Below are positions 1 to 10,528 of a stretch of 10,528 bases of DNA, one piece after another. Numbering within the stretch: the first letter of the stretch is position 1; each line of letters starts with the position of its first letter. Source of the DNA: Baffinella frigidus (Eukaryota > Cryptophyceae > Cryptomonadales > Baffinellaceae); contig MU646856.1 of assembly GCA_026770585.1 (NCBI GenBank), forward strand, positions 165,071-175,598, given 5' to 3'. The position numbers and the translations under genes are program-made. The notes below the pieces were generated by a model that worked only from the letters and a program-made list of their open reading frames with translations, was not told where the DNA came from and did not search any database.

Positions 1-22
1 GGGGGGGGGGGGGGGGGGGGGC

Positions 23-90
23 GTTGACTTTCTCAAGTTGACTTTTTGATTTGACTTTCCCCGAGGTTGTTGACTTTCTCCAACCCCTGA
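23..90 (+). repeat. GTTGACTTTC-rich degenerate repeat
   Basis: TTGACTTT words recur about every 15-25 bases (near 24, 38, 52 and 70) and again at 239-268. Both clusters sit directly upstream of acceptor-plus-exon-1 copies, so they are probably intron-tail sequence duplicated together with the exon start. Confidence 0.55.
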
Positions 91-94
91 CCAG

Positions 95-212
95 GAGAAG
101 AAAAGGCAGCGACCGGCGCCAAGGAAATACAGCTCTACGGGGAGGCGCTGTCCGTGTGCATCCAGGGGGGCGAGCGGCTCGCGTGCGACCATGAGTGGGT
201 GGGGTGGGGGGT
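95..212 (+). repeat. Upstream partial copy of exon 1 (acceptor and 5' part, no donor)
   Basis: Preceded by GACCAG, as exon 1 is by AAGCAG. It matches exon 1 closely through the GTGGGTGGGGTGGGGG stretch, then diverges into GTTCAAGTTGAG, so the last roughly ten codons and the donor are missing. Most differences from exon 1 are third-position changes and the frame stays open. It is a tandem-duplication remnant, or less likely an alternative 5' exon. Confidence 0.75.
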
Positions 213-283
213 TCAAGTTGAGAGGGGGGAGGGGCTTAAGTTGACTTCCCCGAGTTATTGACTTTCTCGAACGCATCCATCAG

Positions 284-423
284 GAGAAGACAAGGCAGCG
301 ACGGGCGTCAAGGAAATACAGCTGTATTTTCTATTATTGACCCGTACGGTGTTTTCGAAAATACAGCTGTATACGGGGAGGCGCTGTCCGTGTGCTTGGC
401 GGGGGGTGAGCGGCTCGCGTGCG
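284..423 (+). repeat. Second upstream partial copy of exon 1, interrupted by a short insertion
   Basis: Preceded by CATCAG. It matches exon 1 at 284-326, is interrupted, and resumes at about 358-423, ending before the WVGWGFG segment. The interruption is bounded on both sides by the palindromic word AAATACAGCTGTAT. This resembles a target duplication or replication-slippage footprint of about 44 bp. Confidence 0.7.
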
Positions 424-426
424 AAT

Positions 427-478
427 CACAACCCTCAACCCTTAACCCTTAACCCTAAACCCTAAACCCTAAACCCGA
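427..478 (+). repeat. Telomere-like CCCTAAA tract before exon 1
   Basis: Degenerating to regular units: CCCTCAA, CCCTTAA, then CCCTAAA several times. It ends 14 bases before the exon 1 acceptor, in the CCCTAAA orientation on the coding strand. It is interstitial, so it is not a chromosome end. Confidence 0.85.
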
Positions 479-492
479 ACTCCATGAAGCAG

Positions 493-10528
<10,036 letters not shown>

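Overview
This is eukaryotic nuclear DNA, not bacterial. No long open frame survives anywhere. The sequence carries CCCTAAA-type (TTTAGGG) telomere-like tracts, a long AT microsatellite, many minisatellites, and short coding islands bounded by GT and AG. TTTAGGG repeats occur in plants, green algae, dinoflagellates, apicomplexans and chromerids. Together with the large repeat-filled introns this suggests a protist alga, perhaps a chromerid or dinoflagellate relative. That assignment is inference and only moderately supported.

The main content is one + strand gene that no ORF finder would report. I can place ten short exons and the first bases of an eleventh: e1 493-633, e2 2606-2679, e3 3214-3351, e4 4089-4182, e5 4969-5033, e6 5933-6064, e7 7247-7339, e8 8089-8140, e9 9216-9274, e10 9916-9989, e11 from 10522. 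All splice phases agree at the ten junctions. The joined exons encode about 309 residues. Read in order they follow the glycosyltransferase family 6 fold (GT6: vertebrate alpha-1,3-galactosyltransferase, ABO and Forssman-type enzymes): first strand KKVVLLTA, a WPLTAMMRYRSFL helix, a metal-binding IDVD motif, SLADIP, YYYSGFIGG, then FANGVIAMVHDE with the catalytic glutamate. The gene is open at both window ends.

The introns (532 to 1972 bp) are built largely from pieces of the neighbouring exons. Copies of an exon's 5' part with its acceptor lie upstream of that exon. Copies of its 3' part with its donor lie downstream. This holds for nine of the ten complete exons (both sides for e1, e3, e5, e7 and e9). 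It is clearest at e5, which has an exact 40-bp ladder of acceptors before it and a roughly 36-bp ladder of donors after it. An additional displaced copy of e4 sits in intron 7 and differs from e4 only at synonymous positions.

Layout: 1-633, partial copies of e1, then e1; 634-2605, intron 1 with GTTGGACACAC minisatellites, a foldback, and CATAAAC/CCCTAAA tracts; 2606-3351, e2, AT tract, e3; 3352-4088, two 3' copies of e3, a foldback element and a telomere-like tract; 4089-5033, e4, its donor copies and e5; 5034-6064, donor ladder, dispersed repeats and e6; 6065-7339, e6 donor array and e7; 7340-8140, e7 donor copies, the stray e4 copy and e8; 8141-9274, two MITE-like elements, e9 acceptor copies and e9; 9275-10528, e9 3' copy, e10, 19-bp array, e10 3' copies, a 146-bp foldback and the start of e11. 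No RNA gene, CRISPR array or autonomous transposon was seen.
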